Notes: generated by a model from the sequence alone, not told the origin. A stretch of DNA of 11,666 nucleotides from JAAYQU01 sp037441445 (GCA_037441445.1 JBBISE010000117.1:1-11666), one strand, 5' to 3'. Shown: positions 1 through 6,336, counted from the stretch's first letter. Translations and numbers: made by a program.

Positions 1-12
1 TTAATCATGCTC
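1..12. repeat. 12-bp direct repeat at left window edge
   Basis: The first 12 bases, TTAATCATGCTC, are identical to the last 12 bases of the window (11655-11666). Just inside each copy lies an imperfect inverted repeat: GTCGGCATG-7 nt-CATATG at 34-55, matched in reverse complement by CATATG-6 nt-CATGCCGAC at 11633-11653. AT-rich similarity continues inward on both sides as far as a shared GACAT. The identity is visible directly; its meaning is not. It could be the edge of a dispersed repeat where an assembly ended, or a short end overlap. Confidence 0.5.
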
Positions 13-63
13 TTGTGTGTCGAAAAATCAGTTGTCGGCATGGGCGTTTCATATGTAAAATTG

Positions 64-99
64 AAAAAAATCAGACATTACCTTGACGGTAATGCCTGA
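64..99 (-). terminator. Intrinsic terminator of the lipoprotein gene
   Basis: CATTACC at 76-82 pairs with GGTAATG at 88-94 around a 5-nt loop. After one A-C mismatch the stem is extended by TCAG (71-74) with CTGA (96-99). On the minus strand the stem is followed at once by a run of seven T (plus-strand A run, 64-70). It lies about 10 nt past the stop codon of the lipoprotein gene, where a rho-independent terminator is expected. Confidence 0.8.
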
Positions 100-108
100 A
101 ATCTTACG

Positions 109-1317
109 TTAGTTATAGCGCGTAATTGGCATTGTGAATTTTGTATCACCACCCGTTGTTCTTACGATTCGCCCTTTGTATAGTTCGTCCAACTCGTCAG
201 GAAATTGACTTGTCGTAAAAAACCAAGTTCGCCACCACTCATCGTTTTTTCCTAAAAAATCTCCCTTATATTCTACATTTCGTTCTACTTCAAAAGTGCC
301 GGTGTAACTTTTGTAGCTAGCACTTACTTTTACACGACTGAAAGATAACGCTGGATCTCTTTCCCAAATAACGATTCCTTGTCTATGTTCATCAGTTTTC
401 CAATCTGTATCCCAAACAATATTCGTTTCTTTCCAACCATTATTCCACTTTGCCCAATTTTCGTACGCACACCTTGCGTATGCCCTTTCATATACAAATG
501 TAATGTGGACAGGCTCATAAGCCTCATATTCACCTGGTTGATCAGCTATGGCTCTTGCTGCGACTCGCTTAATATTCATATCAAGATCTCCTTCGAATAT
601 ACCCCCACAAAGGTTGCTACATCTGAACCAATTGATTCTGACTTGATAAATAGGATCTCCAGTGCCGCCACCACCGCCGTTACCGCCACCACCGCCGCCG
701 CCGGAAGTACCATCATTTGCTCCATTACCACCAGGAGCTACAGGCATGATTATTAGAATGGGATCATTTCCTGCATAATCTTCATCGACCATGTATGTGT
801 AAGTTACATTATCACAGGTTTTGTAACCTTCCCCCTCAATATCCTTGTCTATTGGATGTCCAGCTATAGTATAGTCCTCTTTCCCTTCGTAGAAGTCTAA
901 TGGATAGGGACAATACAATTCGCAATTATTCTCGGCCAAATACGCAAGCAAATCATCGTCAAGATCCTTGGATTCTGACATTTCATCGATAATTCTTTTA
1001 CGCAATAGCGAAAAATTTTGTGTTTGATTTTTTACTTTGACTGTTTCTGAGGTTAATAAATCCTTAAACCTTAAGGAATTAATAGGATTTTCAGGAGAGA
1101 AAGATGTAATTTGTTTTAGTTCTCTCTTTACACCCTCGTCAGAAACAATCCTAGAGAGCAATCGTGCCGCAATGTCTAGATTTCTTTTCAAAACGTAGTC
1201 ATCTGTAGTGAGGTTTCTTCGATTGACACTTTGCTTTTGTGTTAGGTTCTCTTTACTACATCCAATAAAGAGAAGAGAAGAGAAGAGAAGAGAAGAGAAG
1301 AGAAGAGAAGAGAACAC
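109..1317 (-). CDS. Putative phase-variable surface lipoprotein, unknown function
   Basis: I do not recognise a named family. The frame as it stands begins at a GTG and encodes 402 residues. Residues 2-16 are three FSSLL repeats written by a pentanucleotide tract, followed by the lipobox LFIGC with the lipidation cysteine at 20. A helical, charged region (about 40-145) follows, then a Cys pair (132, 136), a Gly-rich linker (about 196-220), and an aromatic-rich, probably beta-type C-terminal domain with Cys 233, 237 and 283. The GTG-started leader has no Lys or Arg before its hydrophobic core, which is wrong for a signal peptide. A TGA stop lies four codons upstream, so no better start exists in this frame. 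The likely native start is the ATG at 1349-1351 (MNKKKNLL...), which is currently out of frame. A TTATTTTG sequence at 1378-1385 (minus strand) may be its -7 box. Predicted location is an outer-membrane or cell-surface anchored lipoprotein. A terminator follows the stop codon. Confidence 0.7.
   Translation of the reverse strand: MFSSLLFSSLLFSSLLFIGCSKENLTQKQSVNRRNLTTDDYVLKRNLDIAARLLSRIVSDEGVKRELKQITSFSPENPINSLRFKDLLTSETVKVKNQTQNFSLLRKRIIDEMSESKDLDDDLLAYLAENNCELYCPYPLDFYEGKEDYTIAGHPIDKDIEGEGYKTCDNVTYTYMVDEDYAGNDPILIIMPVAPGGNGANDGTSGGGGGGGNGGGGGTGDPIYQVRINWFRCSNLCGGIFEGDLDMNIKRVAARAIADQPGEYEAYEPVHITFVYERAYARCAYENWAKWNNGWKETNIVWDTDWKTDEHRQGIVIWERDPALSFSRVKVSASYKSYTGTFEVERNVEYKGDFLGKNDEWWRTWFFTTSQFPDELDELYKGRIVRTTGGDTKFTMPITRYN
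1268..1314 (-). repeat. Pentanucleotide simple sequence repeat, about 9.4 copies
   Basis: The plus strand shows an uninterrupted (AGAAG)n tract of 47 bp; the coding (minus) strand reads (CTTCT)n, a rotation of CTCTT. Because 5 is not a multiple of 3, each gain or loss of a unit changes the frame, while every frame through the tract stays open and encodes hydrophobic/Ser residues (FSSLL). It lies inside the signal-peptide coding region. The same unit in the same position drives slipped-strand phase variation of opa genes in Neisseria. Confidence 0.95.
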
Positions 1318-1334
1318 TATTACTACTCAAGAGG

Positions 1335-1342
1335 TTTTTTTT
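1335..1342 (-). repeat. A8 homopolymer in the leader
   Basis: Eight consecutive A on the coding strand (T on the plus strand) encode the KKN part of MNKKKN just after the ATG at 1349-1351. Loss of one A would, like gain of one pentamer, restore the frame to the lipoprotein, so this is a second possible slippage site and also a plausible place for a sequencing indel. Confidence 0.7.
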
Positions 1343-1579
1343 CTTGTTCATATTATTTGTTTTTTAGTTATCGGGGGCAAAATAACACTCGCTTTTAACG
1401 ACATGGAATGATAAATATCATTTTTTACAAAAGAAAAAATCTTTTATCAATTTCATTTAGGGGGTTATAACAAAATCGATTTTATTGTCCTGTCAGAAAG
1501 TTATTACTTGAACGGCATTTCATAATCGCCAGAGTCACTAATAATCACTGTCAACATCATCAATCTGAAAACAAGTCCT

Positions 1580-1587
1580 TATTTTTG
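1580..1587 (+). promoter_or_regulatory. Candidate Bacteroidetes -7 box for truA
   Basis: TATTTTTG matches the Bacteroidetes -7 consensus TAnnTTTG exactly and ends 16 nt before the truA ATG. No convincing -33 TTTG is seen at the expected distance, so only half of the promoter is supported. The implied 5' leader would be about 10 nt. Confidence 0.35.
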
Positions 1588-1603
1588 CGCTAAAAAGAAA
1601 CCC

Positions 1604-2392
1604 ATGCCCCGATTTAAACTCACCCTCGAATACAACGGAACCCGCTTTCATGGTTGGCAATACCAAAAGGAAGTGCCCACTATTATGGGTAAGCTGATGG
1701 AAGCCATTGCTGCTGTTTACGAAAAAGACGATTTCGAACTTTATGGTTCGGGTCGCACCGATGCTGGAGTGCATGCACTTGCACAAGTGGCTCATTTGCA
1801 AATTGATTCGGCCATGCCGCCCTACATTGCACTCACGCGCATTAACGAAAAACTACCCTCGGCCATTAACCTGCTGTCGATGGAAAAAACCGACCCTAAG
1901 TTTCATGCCCGTTTTAGTGCCGAGAACCGAAGCTATGTCTATCACATATCGAAACGTCGTACCGCATTCGGGAAAGATTTTGTCTGGTGGATTAAGGACA
2001 CGCTGGACGTGAAAGCCATGGCCGATGCCACGGAATTTTTCGTGGGAATGAAAGATTTCCGTTCGTTTGGAGTACCTGAAAAGAAAGGTGAATCGACGTT
2101 GGTAAAACTAGAACGGTTGAAAATTTATGAAATTGACGACTCCATTCTCATCCACATTGTTGGATCGCACTTTTTGTGGAAAATGGTGCGCCGCATTGTG
2201 GGAACGTTAGTTGAGTCAGGTCGTGGCAGAATAAACGAAAATGATGTTATGTCATTTTTTGAACAGGAATCGGACTTTCCGGCACGCCACACGGCTCCCC
2301 CTTCAGGTTTATTCTTGGAACGAGTCTATTACAAAGGCGAAAAGATAGAAGAATATCCGACGTGGTTGGTGAATGTTTTGGGAGGGAGGTAA
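1604..2392 (+). CDS. truA: tRNA pseudouridine(38-40) synthase TruA
   Basis: This enzyme converts uridines 38, 39 and 40 in the tRNA anticodon arm to pseudouridine, acting in the cytoplasm. The 262 residues are close to the usual TruA length (about 270 in E. coli). The N-terminal LTLEYNGTRFHGWQ (6-19) and the catalytic motif GSGRTDAGVHA (48-58) with the nucleophilic Asp53 are present. So are FHARFSA (100-106), the RSYVYHI segment (109-115), FLWKMVRRIVG (190-200) and the C-terminal APPSGLFL (231-238). The start ATG gives the normal family N-terminus. It is transcribed toward the hepT gene, and its last 84 bp are also coding on the other strand. It appears intact and functional. Confidence 0.97.
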   Translation: MPRFKLTLEYNGTRFHGWQYQKEVPTIMGKLMEAIAAVYEKDDFELYGSGRTDAGVHALAQVAHLQIDSAMPPYIALTRINEKLPSAINLLSMEKTDPKFHARFSAENRSYVYHISKRRTAFGKDFVWWIKDTLDVKAMADATEFFVGMKDFRSFGVPEKKGESTLVKLERLKIYEIDDSILIHIVGSHFLWKMVRRIVGTLVESGRGRINENDVMSFFEQESDFPARHTAPPSGLFLERVYYKGEKIEEYPTWLVNVLGGR

Positions 2393-2764
2393 AGCCTGGA
2401 CGGTTTTTTGTTCTTCAGACTGAGTCTTTCCTTCATATAGCAACAAATAAGTATGAATTTTCAACGACTCCAAGTGTCGGTTGACAATAACCCAAACAAT
2501 TGAATTATCAATACTATCATAAGCATGTACAATTCGATTTCTGAAACCGGCTATTTGAAGTGAATTCTCCAGAGACACTTCTGGACAAACCTGTCTAAAT
2601 CGGATAGCAGCTTCGCCAATTATCATGAGTTGTCGCTCAACAGCACTTTGAGTTTTAAGGTCGAGCTGATATTGTTCAAAACTTTTAACATCTGAAATAA
2701 AACTCTCAATCAGTTCTATGGCTAAGATAATGTCAGAAAGATATTTTTTGCCCTTTTCCGTCAT
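2309..2764 (-). CDS. hepT: HepT-like HEPN-domain ribonuclease toxin (DUF86)
   Basis: HepT is the toxin of the MntA-HepT type VII toxin-antitoxin family, a HEPN-fold RNase silenced when its partner AMPylates a Tyr in the RX4-6HXY motif. Here the motif is RNRIVHAY, with Arg75, His80 and Tyr82 all present, so the toxin looks catalytically competent and modifiable. The N-terminal four-helix pattern (LSDIILAIELIESFI, RQLMIIGEAA) is typical of DUF86. Its first codons overlap the end of mntA by 32 bp, implying translational coupling. The usual domain ends near residue 113, but this frame continues to 151: the last 27 or so codons lie antisense to the 3' end of truA and end in a hydrophobic, aromatic segment (RRIFFYLFAFVIDSF). 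This extension is probably secondary, gained by loss of an earlier stop when the module came to lie beside truA. Family confidence is high; toxicity is inferred. Confidence 0.88.
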   Translation of the reverse strand: MTEKGKKYLSDIILAIELIESFISDVKSFEQYQLDLKTQSAVERQLMIIGEAAIRFRQVCPEVSLENSLQIAGFRNRIVHAYDSIDNSIVWVIVNRHLESLKIHTYLLLYEGKTQSEEQKTVQALPPSQNIHQPRRIFFYLFAFVIDSFQE

Positions 2765-3068
2765 AAATCAAGATTCTGGTTTTATCAATAGAACTCTTTA
2801 GGTATGTGTTTTTAATGGATGATGCCGTTAATAAATCAACCTTGCGGTTGAAAAACAGTTCCAGTTTATCCCATAAATCAAGAAGCTTCTCTCCCCTATC
2901 CAAAGGATTCTCTGCCTCTATTTCAACCAGCAGATCAATATCACTTGAATTTGGATTGAACCTCTCGGATACTACTGAACCAAAGGCATACATGTATTTA
3001 ACTCCGTGATCTTTACACATGTTTTCAAATTCAGCAACCCTACTTTTTAATTCATCTTTTATTTGCAT
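2733..3068 (-). CDS. mntA: MntA-like minimal nucleotidyltransferase antitoxin
   Basis: This 111-residue minimal nucleotidyltransferase has the expected length for the antitoxin of HepT, which it would inactivate by transferring AMP to the toxin tyrosine. The active-site signature FGS (29-31) ... SDIDLLVE (42-49) carries the two metal-binding aspartates Asp43 and Asp45, and the third acidic residue is Asp78 in KVDLLT. The GS-to-DxD spacing is 11 residues rather than the usual 10 (GSX10DXD), a one-residue insertion in the loop VVSERFNPNSS. The gene comes first in the pair and overlaps hepT by 32 bp, as in known systems. A TATCTTTA sequence at 3100-3107 may be its -7 box. The pair is by eye more AT-rich than truA, consistent with an accessory module. 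Confidence 0.9.
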   Translation of the reverse strand: MQIKDELKSRVAEFENMCKDHGVKYMYAFGSVVSERFNPNSSDIDLLVEIEAENPLDRGEKLLDLWDKLELFFNRKVDLLTASSIKNTYLKSSIDKTRILIYDGKGQKISF

Positions 3069-3099
3069 AGCTATGGAAGCTTATTGTAATCTATCGTTG

Positions 3100-3107
3100 T
3101 AAAGATA
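3100..3107 (-). promoter_or_regulatory. Candidate -7 box for mntA-hepT
   Basis: Minus-strand TATCTTTA matches TAnnTTTG at all fixed positions except the last, and lies about 31 nt upstream of the mntA start. No -33 TTTG is seen at the right spacing. It falls in the 196-bp AT-rich gap between mntA and the PorV-like gene, where I see nothing else. Confidence 0.3.
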
Positions 3108-3264
3108 CGAATTTTAAAATTTAATGTTTATTGTTTGTGTAAATTATCCATTTTTAGAATATGACAAATAAGCAACCGTCTAATTGTTAATTTCACACGA
3201 CTGCTTTAATGATTTTAGTATCGATTTATTACCAAATTCGCTTAATTCTTTTATAACTGCTAAT

Positions 3265-4383
3265 CTAATTTTGGCGTTTTGCTCCCTGATTGAACTGGTA
3301 CCGTAATGAAACCACGTGGGAATAAAGTGCTCCGGAAACATTTCCAACATCGGTATAGGCGTAGTCAATTCCCAGTTTATTTATTTGCAGTCCGGCTCCA
3401 ATGCTGGGCATGATAGTGTATTCCTTTTTACCTTCGTCGCGGATTTCCTGTTGCAGGTTGCGTAACCCAAACCGGGCATAGACAATCTCGTCGAAGCTAA
3501 ATTCGAGGCCAAGCTGGGGATCCATGCTGACGAAGTTTGAACGTATCAGGGTATTTCGTTTTTTATCGGTGGTAATGTCGAGGTTAAATTCGCCCAGCAT
3601 TTTAAAACGCTCGCGAATGGTGTAAGCATAGGATACCGCCCCAATTATCCTGGGCATGGTTATTTCAAGCGAGTTTTCGGGAAGTTCGTTTCCTGTAATT
3701 TCATAAACCTCGCGCAACTGGCTGGTGTCATAACTCCAGGCATTAAAGGTACCTGTAATGTCGCGAACATTGGCCGCGAAAATCCATTTTCCAAACAAAT
3801 ACCGGGCTCCAACATCGAATCCGAAGCCCCAGGCATCGGCAAAATCGCCGGCAGCCCGGCGGATGATTTTCACGTTTCCACCGACAGAAAGGTTTTCGAC
3901 AGGGATTTTTTGGGCAAAGGAACCTATAATGGCCATATCTGCAACGGAAAAGGTGCTGACACGGTCATAATTCAAAACGCCATCGGCATAAAGATTAAGG
4001 GTGTTTGGAATGTTATCGACCCCAAAACGGACAAAGGACAAACCGGCAACCTGATCGTCGCTAATACGGTATGCTACAGCACCATAATCGTACTTTGCAA
4101 TCCCGGCAAAATATTCTGAGTGCATATAGCCAACCTGGATCTTATCTTTCATGGAGAGCAACCCTGCTGGGTTGTAGTATGTTGAATAGATATCGGTAGT
4201 GGTTGCAACAACCGAGTTACCCATGCCCATCCCCCGGGCTCCAATTCCAATACTTAGAAATTCGTTGCTGTACTTGCGGACAACCTGCGCCTGCGAAAAC
4301 TGGGTGGACAGGCCTAAAAACAAGATAATGGGAAGCGATTTTTGTAGCATACAGATTTTTGTTTTGTTTTTAACAGGTTTCAA
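3265..4383 (-). CDS. PorV/PorQ-family outer-membrane beta-barrel protein
   Basis: This 372-residue exported protein resembles the PorV/PorQ family, FadL-like barrels of Bacteroidetes whose best-known members work with the type IX secretion system (PorV as cargo shuttle, PorQ with PorZ on the surface). A signal peptide (hydrophobic SLPIILFLGL at 16-25, likely cleavage after QA at 31-32) is followed by the family hallmark FLSIGIGARGMGMGNS (42-57) and YYNPAGL (69-75). Alternating beta strands fill the rest, ending with an aromatic terminal strand (SLRYQF), suited to outer-membrane assembly. Two starts are possible: the ATG at 4381-4383, or Met12 at 4348-4350, which gives a shorter but also good signal peptide. 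It is not clearly PorV itself, because the family position usually reading ARSAGMG differs here, and no T9SS core genes are nearby. Its exact role is unknown. TACTTTTA at 4400-4407 is a weak -7 candidate, and no clear terminator is seen downstream. Confidence 0.85.
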   Translation of the reverse strand: MKPVKNKTKICMLQKSLPIILFLGLSTQFSQAQVVRKYSNEFLSIGIGARGMGMGNSVVATTTDIYSTYYNPAGLLSMKDKIQVGYMHSEYFAGIAKYDYGAVAYRISDDQVAGLSFVRFGVDNIPNTLNLYADGVLNYDRVSTFSVADMAIIGSFAQKIPVENLSVGGNVKIIRRAAGDFADAWGFGFDVGARYLFGKWIFAANVRDITGTFNAWSYDTSQLREVYEITGNELPENSLEITMPRIIGAVSYAYTIRERFKMLGEFNLDITTDKKRNTLIRSNFVSMDPQLGLEFSFDEIVYARFGLRNLQQEIRDEGKKEYTIMPSIGAGLQINKLGIDYAYTDVGNVSGALYSHVVSLRYQFNQGAKRQN

Positions 4384-4464
4384 AACGGAGTTTTGGCTTT
4401 AAAAGTATATGGAAATGGGGCAGATGATTAAAACACGGCAAATTTTATTTCCAATCTTCAGGTG

Positions 4465-4917
4465 TTAATTGGTAGAAAAGGCATCCAACAAATCGTCAAT
4501 GTATTTTTCGCCTGTTCTTATCTGTAGTGGTTTTCTGCCTTGGTTTTTAACAATTTTTGGATATCGGTCGGGGTTATGGTTTTTCTCGTCAATTTCTACA
4601 ATTTTAATAAAGAGGCTTCTGTCAGTGAAATAATCAAATATGTACAAAAACTTTTGTCCCTTCCGACGGCACCAGTCCTCAATCCCCAGATCTTCCATCA
4701 ACAGGTGCCCGTGTTCGTCCATGTCTATCAATGTAGCTTCGGCGATTTTGTGCCAGTTGTCGTCGGTACGCCAGAATGATGCCAGGTAATTGTTATCGAA
4801 ACTCAACGCTTGTCGGATGGCATGATGAAAATCGAGAAAGGTGTTTTTTTCATGCACCTTGATTTCGAGGATAAAATCTTCCTCTTCGTCGCTCAGGATG
4901 AGAAAATGGTAAACCAT
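4465..4917 (-). CDS. pRiA4b ORF-3-like family protein
   Basis: This 150-residue soluble, acidic protein resembles the plasmid pRiA4b ORF-3-like family (PRiA4_ORF3), whose biochemical function is not established. The N-terminus fits the family layout: a short beta strand (YHFLILS), acidic turn (DEEEDF), a second strand (ILEIKV), then TFLDFHHAIRQALSFDN and a Phe/Trp segment (ASFWRTDDNW). A conserved-looking middle part has DLGIEDWC and a strand FLYIFDYF. There is no signal peptide or membrane segment, so it is probably cytoplasmic. It lies downstream of the acyl-CoA reductase on the same strand but is separated from it by a strong terminator. A near-match to a -7 box (TATAATTTG, minus strand, 4941-4949, one base too long in the spacer) suggests its own promoter. 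The family call is from pattern memory only. Confidence 0.6.
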   Translation of the reverse strand: MVYHFLILSDEEEDFILEIKVHEKNTFLDFHHAIRQALSFDNNYLASFWRTDDNWHKIAEATLIDMDEHGHLLMEDLGIEDWCRRKGQKFLYIFDYFTDRSLFIKIVEIDEKNHNPDRYPKIVKNQGRKPLQIRTGEKYIDDLLDAFSTN

Positions 4918-4962
4918 TGGTGTTCCTGTTTTTTCCGAAACAAATTATAGTTGCAATGTAAG

Positions 4963-4993
4963 AAAAAAATCCGGATTTCGTATAAATCCGGAT
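4963..4993 (-). terminator. Strong intrinsic terminator after the acyl-CoA reductase gene
   Basis: ATCCGGATTT (4969-4978) and AAATCCGGAT (4984-4993) form a perfect 10-bp stem with a 5-nt loop. On the minus strand it is followed by seven T (plus-strand A run, 4963-4969). It lies about 75 nt past the stop of the acyl-CoA reductase gene and before the pRiA4b-like gene, separating the two transcriptionally. Confidence 0.9.
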
Positions 4994-5066
4994 AAGAAAT
5001 ACATCAAAAATCCCACAAAAGAAAAAGCATCGGTTTATAAATTCGCAACTGGAACCTCTGTTTATT

Positions 5067-6113
5067 TTAGATGCTTTCAAGAAATTCCAGCGTGTTTACT
5101 CTGTCTGCAAAGTCATTAATATCTGGATATTGCGATCTTCCAAACGGAACCCACTCATGATCAACCATCGTGTCACCCACAACACATTGTACCATTGGCT
5201 CCAACGCCTTAAGCGATCGCTTGAGCAGATCAATGGAGTCGTATTTCTCGAAGTGGATGACGGACATGGGCGAATTCAACTTCGATTCCTGGAGCAACAC
5301 TACAGGACCGCAGTCCACAAAGGATTGCCCTCGTGTCAGCATAACAGCTTTCTGGAACCTAAGGTTGTCGGACCAGTCTTTGTGTTGGTTCATCCATGAA
5401 AACTTGGACAACGAATTTTGAAGCCGGGGAATCACCTTCTCGTCTGGCACATAAACTTTGGCTACCGAACGGCATCCCATGCCAAAATAGAGACAAATGT
5501 CTTTACTCAATTCATCAATTTGTTTTGAGGTTTCTTTACCAGTCATGACTGCAATGCTGTTTCGGGTTCCGCGCAAGATACTGGGAACCTTTTCGTAACG
5601 GTAACTAAAATAGCGCATTGTATTGCTTGAACCGGTGGCTATTAAGGCATCAATATCGTCCTTAATTTCCTGAACAAACAGAATATTTTTTGACAGCTCG
5701 TAACACTTTTTGGTCAGGTACGAAGTCAGCACTGGCAGCAGAACAATATCTTTCGACGAGAGTTTGACAATCGCCTTGTTGCCGGTAATTAGTACCGACA
5801 ACAAATCATGAAAACCAACCAGGGGAATGTTTCCCGCCATAACAAGCCCAACCTTTTTGGGTGTTTTTGCACAACGGATGTTATTTTGACTGCACCAATC
5901 AGAAAGCGTTTTCTTGTCAAGCCAAAGACGAATTCCTTTCAACGAATTAACAATAAAGGAATTAACAAACCAGATGTTCTGTTTTTGGCTGTCCCTGACT
6001 GCTGTACTTAGTTCGGGATATTTTATAATCTGCTCATCTTCTGAAAGAAGTAAAAACTCTTCGATGACTGATCCCAAATAGTCAAATGCATCGATGATTT
6101 TGTCCTGTCTCAT
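5067..6113 (-). CDS. LuxC-like acyl-CoA reductase
   Basis: This 348-residue protein looks like the LuxC/acyl-CoA reductase family, which reduces activated fatty acyl groups (acyl-CoA or acyl-enzyme) to aldehydes with NADPH. It has an aldehyde-dehydrogenase-like plan: a nucleotide-binding region with GLVMAGNIPLVGFHDLL (89-105), GNKAIVKLSSKD (111-122) and IATGSSNTMRYF (158-169), then the catalytic loop YFGMGCRSVAKVYVP (209-223) with the probable nucleophile Cys214. The length is shorter than classic LuxC of luminous bacteria (about 480), but similar short forms are common in Bacteroidetes. No luxD, luxE or luciferase genes are nearby, so bioluminescence is not implied; a role in lipid or aldehyde metabolism is inferred. 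A -7 box at 6221-6228 would give a leader of about 100 nt, and a strong terminator follows at 4963-4993. Confidence 0.85.
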   Translation of the reverse strand: MRQDKIIDAFDYLGSVIEEFLLLSEDEQIIKYPELSTAVRDSQKQNIWFVNSFIVNSLKGIRLWLDKKTLSDWCSQNNIRCAKTPKKVGLVMAGNIPLVGFHDLLSVLITGNKAIVKLSSKDIVLLPVLTSYLTKKCYELSKNILFVQEIKDDIDALIATGSSNTMRYFSYRYEKVPSILRGTRNSIAVMTGKETSKQIDELSKDICLYFGMGCRSVAKVYVPDEKVIPRLQNSLSKFSWMNQHKDWSDNLRFQKAVMLTRGQSFVDCGPVVLLQESKLNSPMSVIHFEKYDSIDLLKRSLKALEPMVQCVVGDTMVDHEWVPFGRSQYPDINDFADRVNTLEFLESI

Positions 6114-6220
6114 AGCTATGTGTGTTTTTGTGGTGGTAATCTGGAACGTTCATCCCTTTGCGGGGTTGTTAAAACCTCAGGAAAATAAACATCTTCTCAT
6201 GAGGCCAAGAATCTGAAACT

Positions 6221-6228
6221 CAAAAATA
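6221..6228 (-). promoter_or_regulatory. Candidate -7 box for the acyl-CoA reductase gene
   Basis: Minus-strand TATTTTTG matches TAnnTTTG exactly. A TTG lies 22 nt upstream, slightly farther than the usual spacing for the -33 element. It sits in the 278-bp region between the divergent acyl-CoA reductase and purQ genes and would leave a 5' leader of about 100 nt. Confidence 0.42.
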
Positions 6229-6336
6229 GAGCAAGATTGCCGATTTAGTACAAGTAAATTTACCTGTTTTTAAAAAAAAATGACAGGATTTTGTGCCCAT
6301 AAGAAGCAATCCGGAAGGTGGACAATAAAATTTTAG

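Larger units (their letters stand above)
1256..1351 (-). other. Out-of-frame leader ORF of the lipoprotein (OFF state)
   Basis: Starting from the ATG at 1349-1351, the minus strand reads MNKKKNLLSSNSV, then passes through the FSSLL repeat tract and ends SLYWM at a TAG (1256-1258), 31 residues in all. The start has the positively charged n-region and hydrophobic core of a lipoprotein signal peptide. The frame misses the lipobox and mature protein by one base. Lengthening the region by 2 mod 3 bases, for example one extra 5-bp unit, two fewer units, or one fewer A in the A8 run, would fuse MNKKKNLL to LFIGC-SKEN. I read it as the real translation start of the lipoprotein, frozen here in an OFF phase. 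A sequencing or assembly indel is the alternative. Confidence 0.65.

Noticed and set aside
1208..1411. Plus-strand ORF with KRREEKRREE repeats
   Set aside because: It is the antisense reading of the pentamer tract and lipoprotein leader; the repeat makes all frames open, and there is no other sign of a gene.
1407..1426. AATGAT...ATCATT inverted repeat followed by T
   Set aside because: The stem is only A/T-rich 6-7 bp with no plus-strand gene ending nearby; chance is likely in this AT-rich gap.
3180..3368. 62-codon minus-strand ORF at the end of the PorV-like gene
   Set aside because: It overlaps the barrel gene 3' end in another frame and has no recognisable motif; the gap after the barrel stop is AT-rich and non-specific.
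4850..5080. 76-codon minus-strand ORF between the acyl-CoA reductase and the pRiA4b-like gene
   Set aside because: It runs through the perfect terminator hairpin and its T tract, so it is not a credible gene.
6263..6287. CCTGT...ACAGG hairpin with an A9 run between the divergent genes
   Set aside because: Only 5 firm base pairs plus T/A filler; it could be an operator, but the sequence gives too little support.
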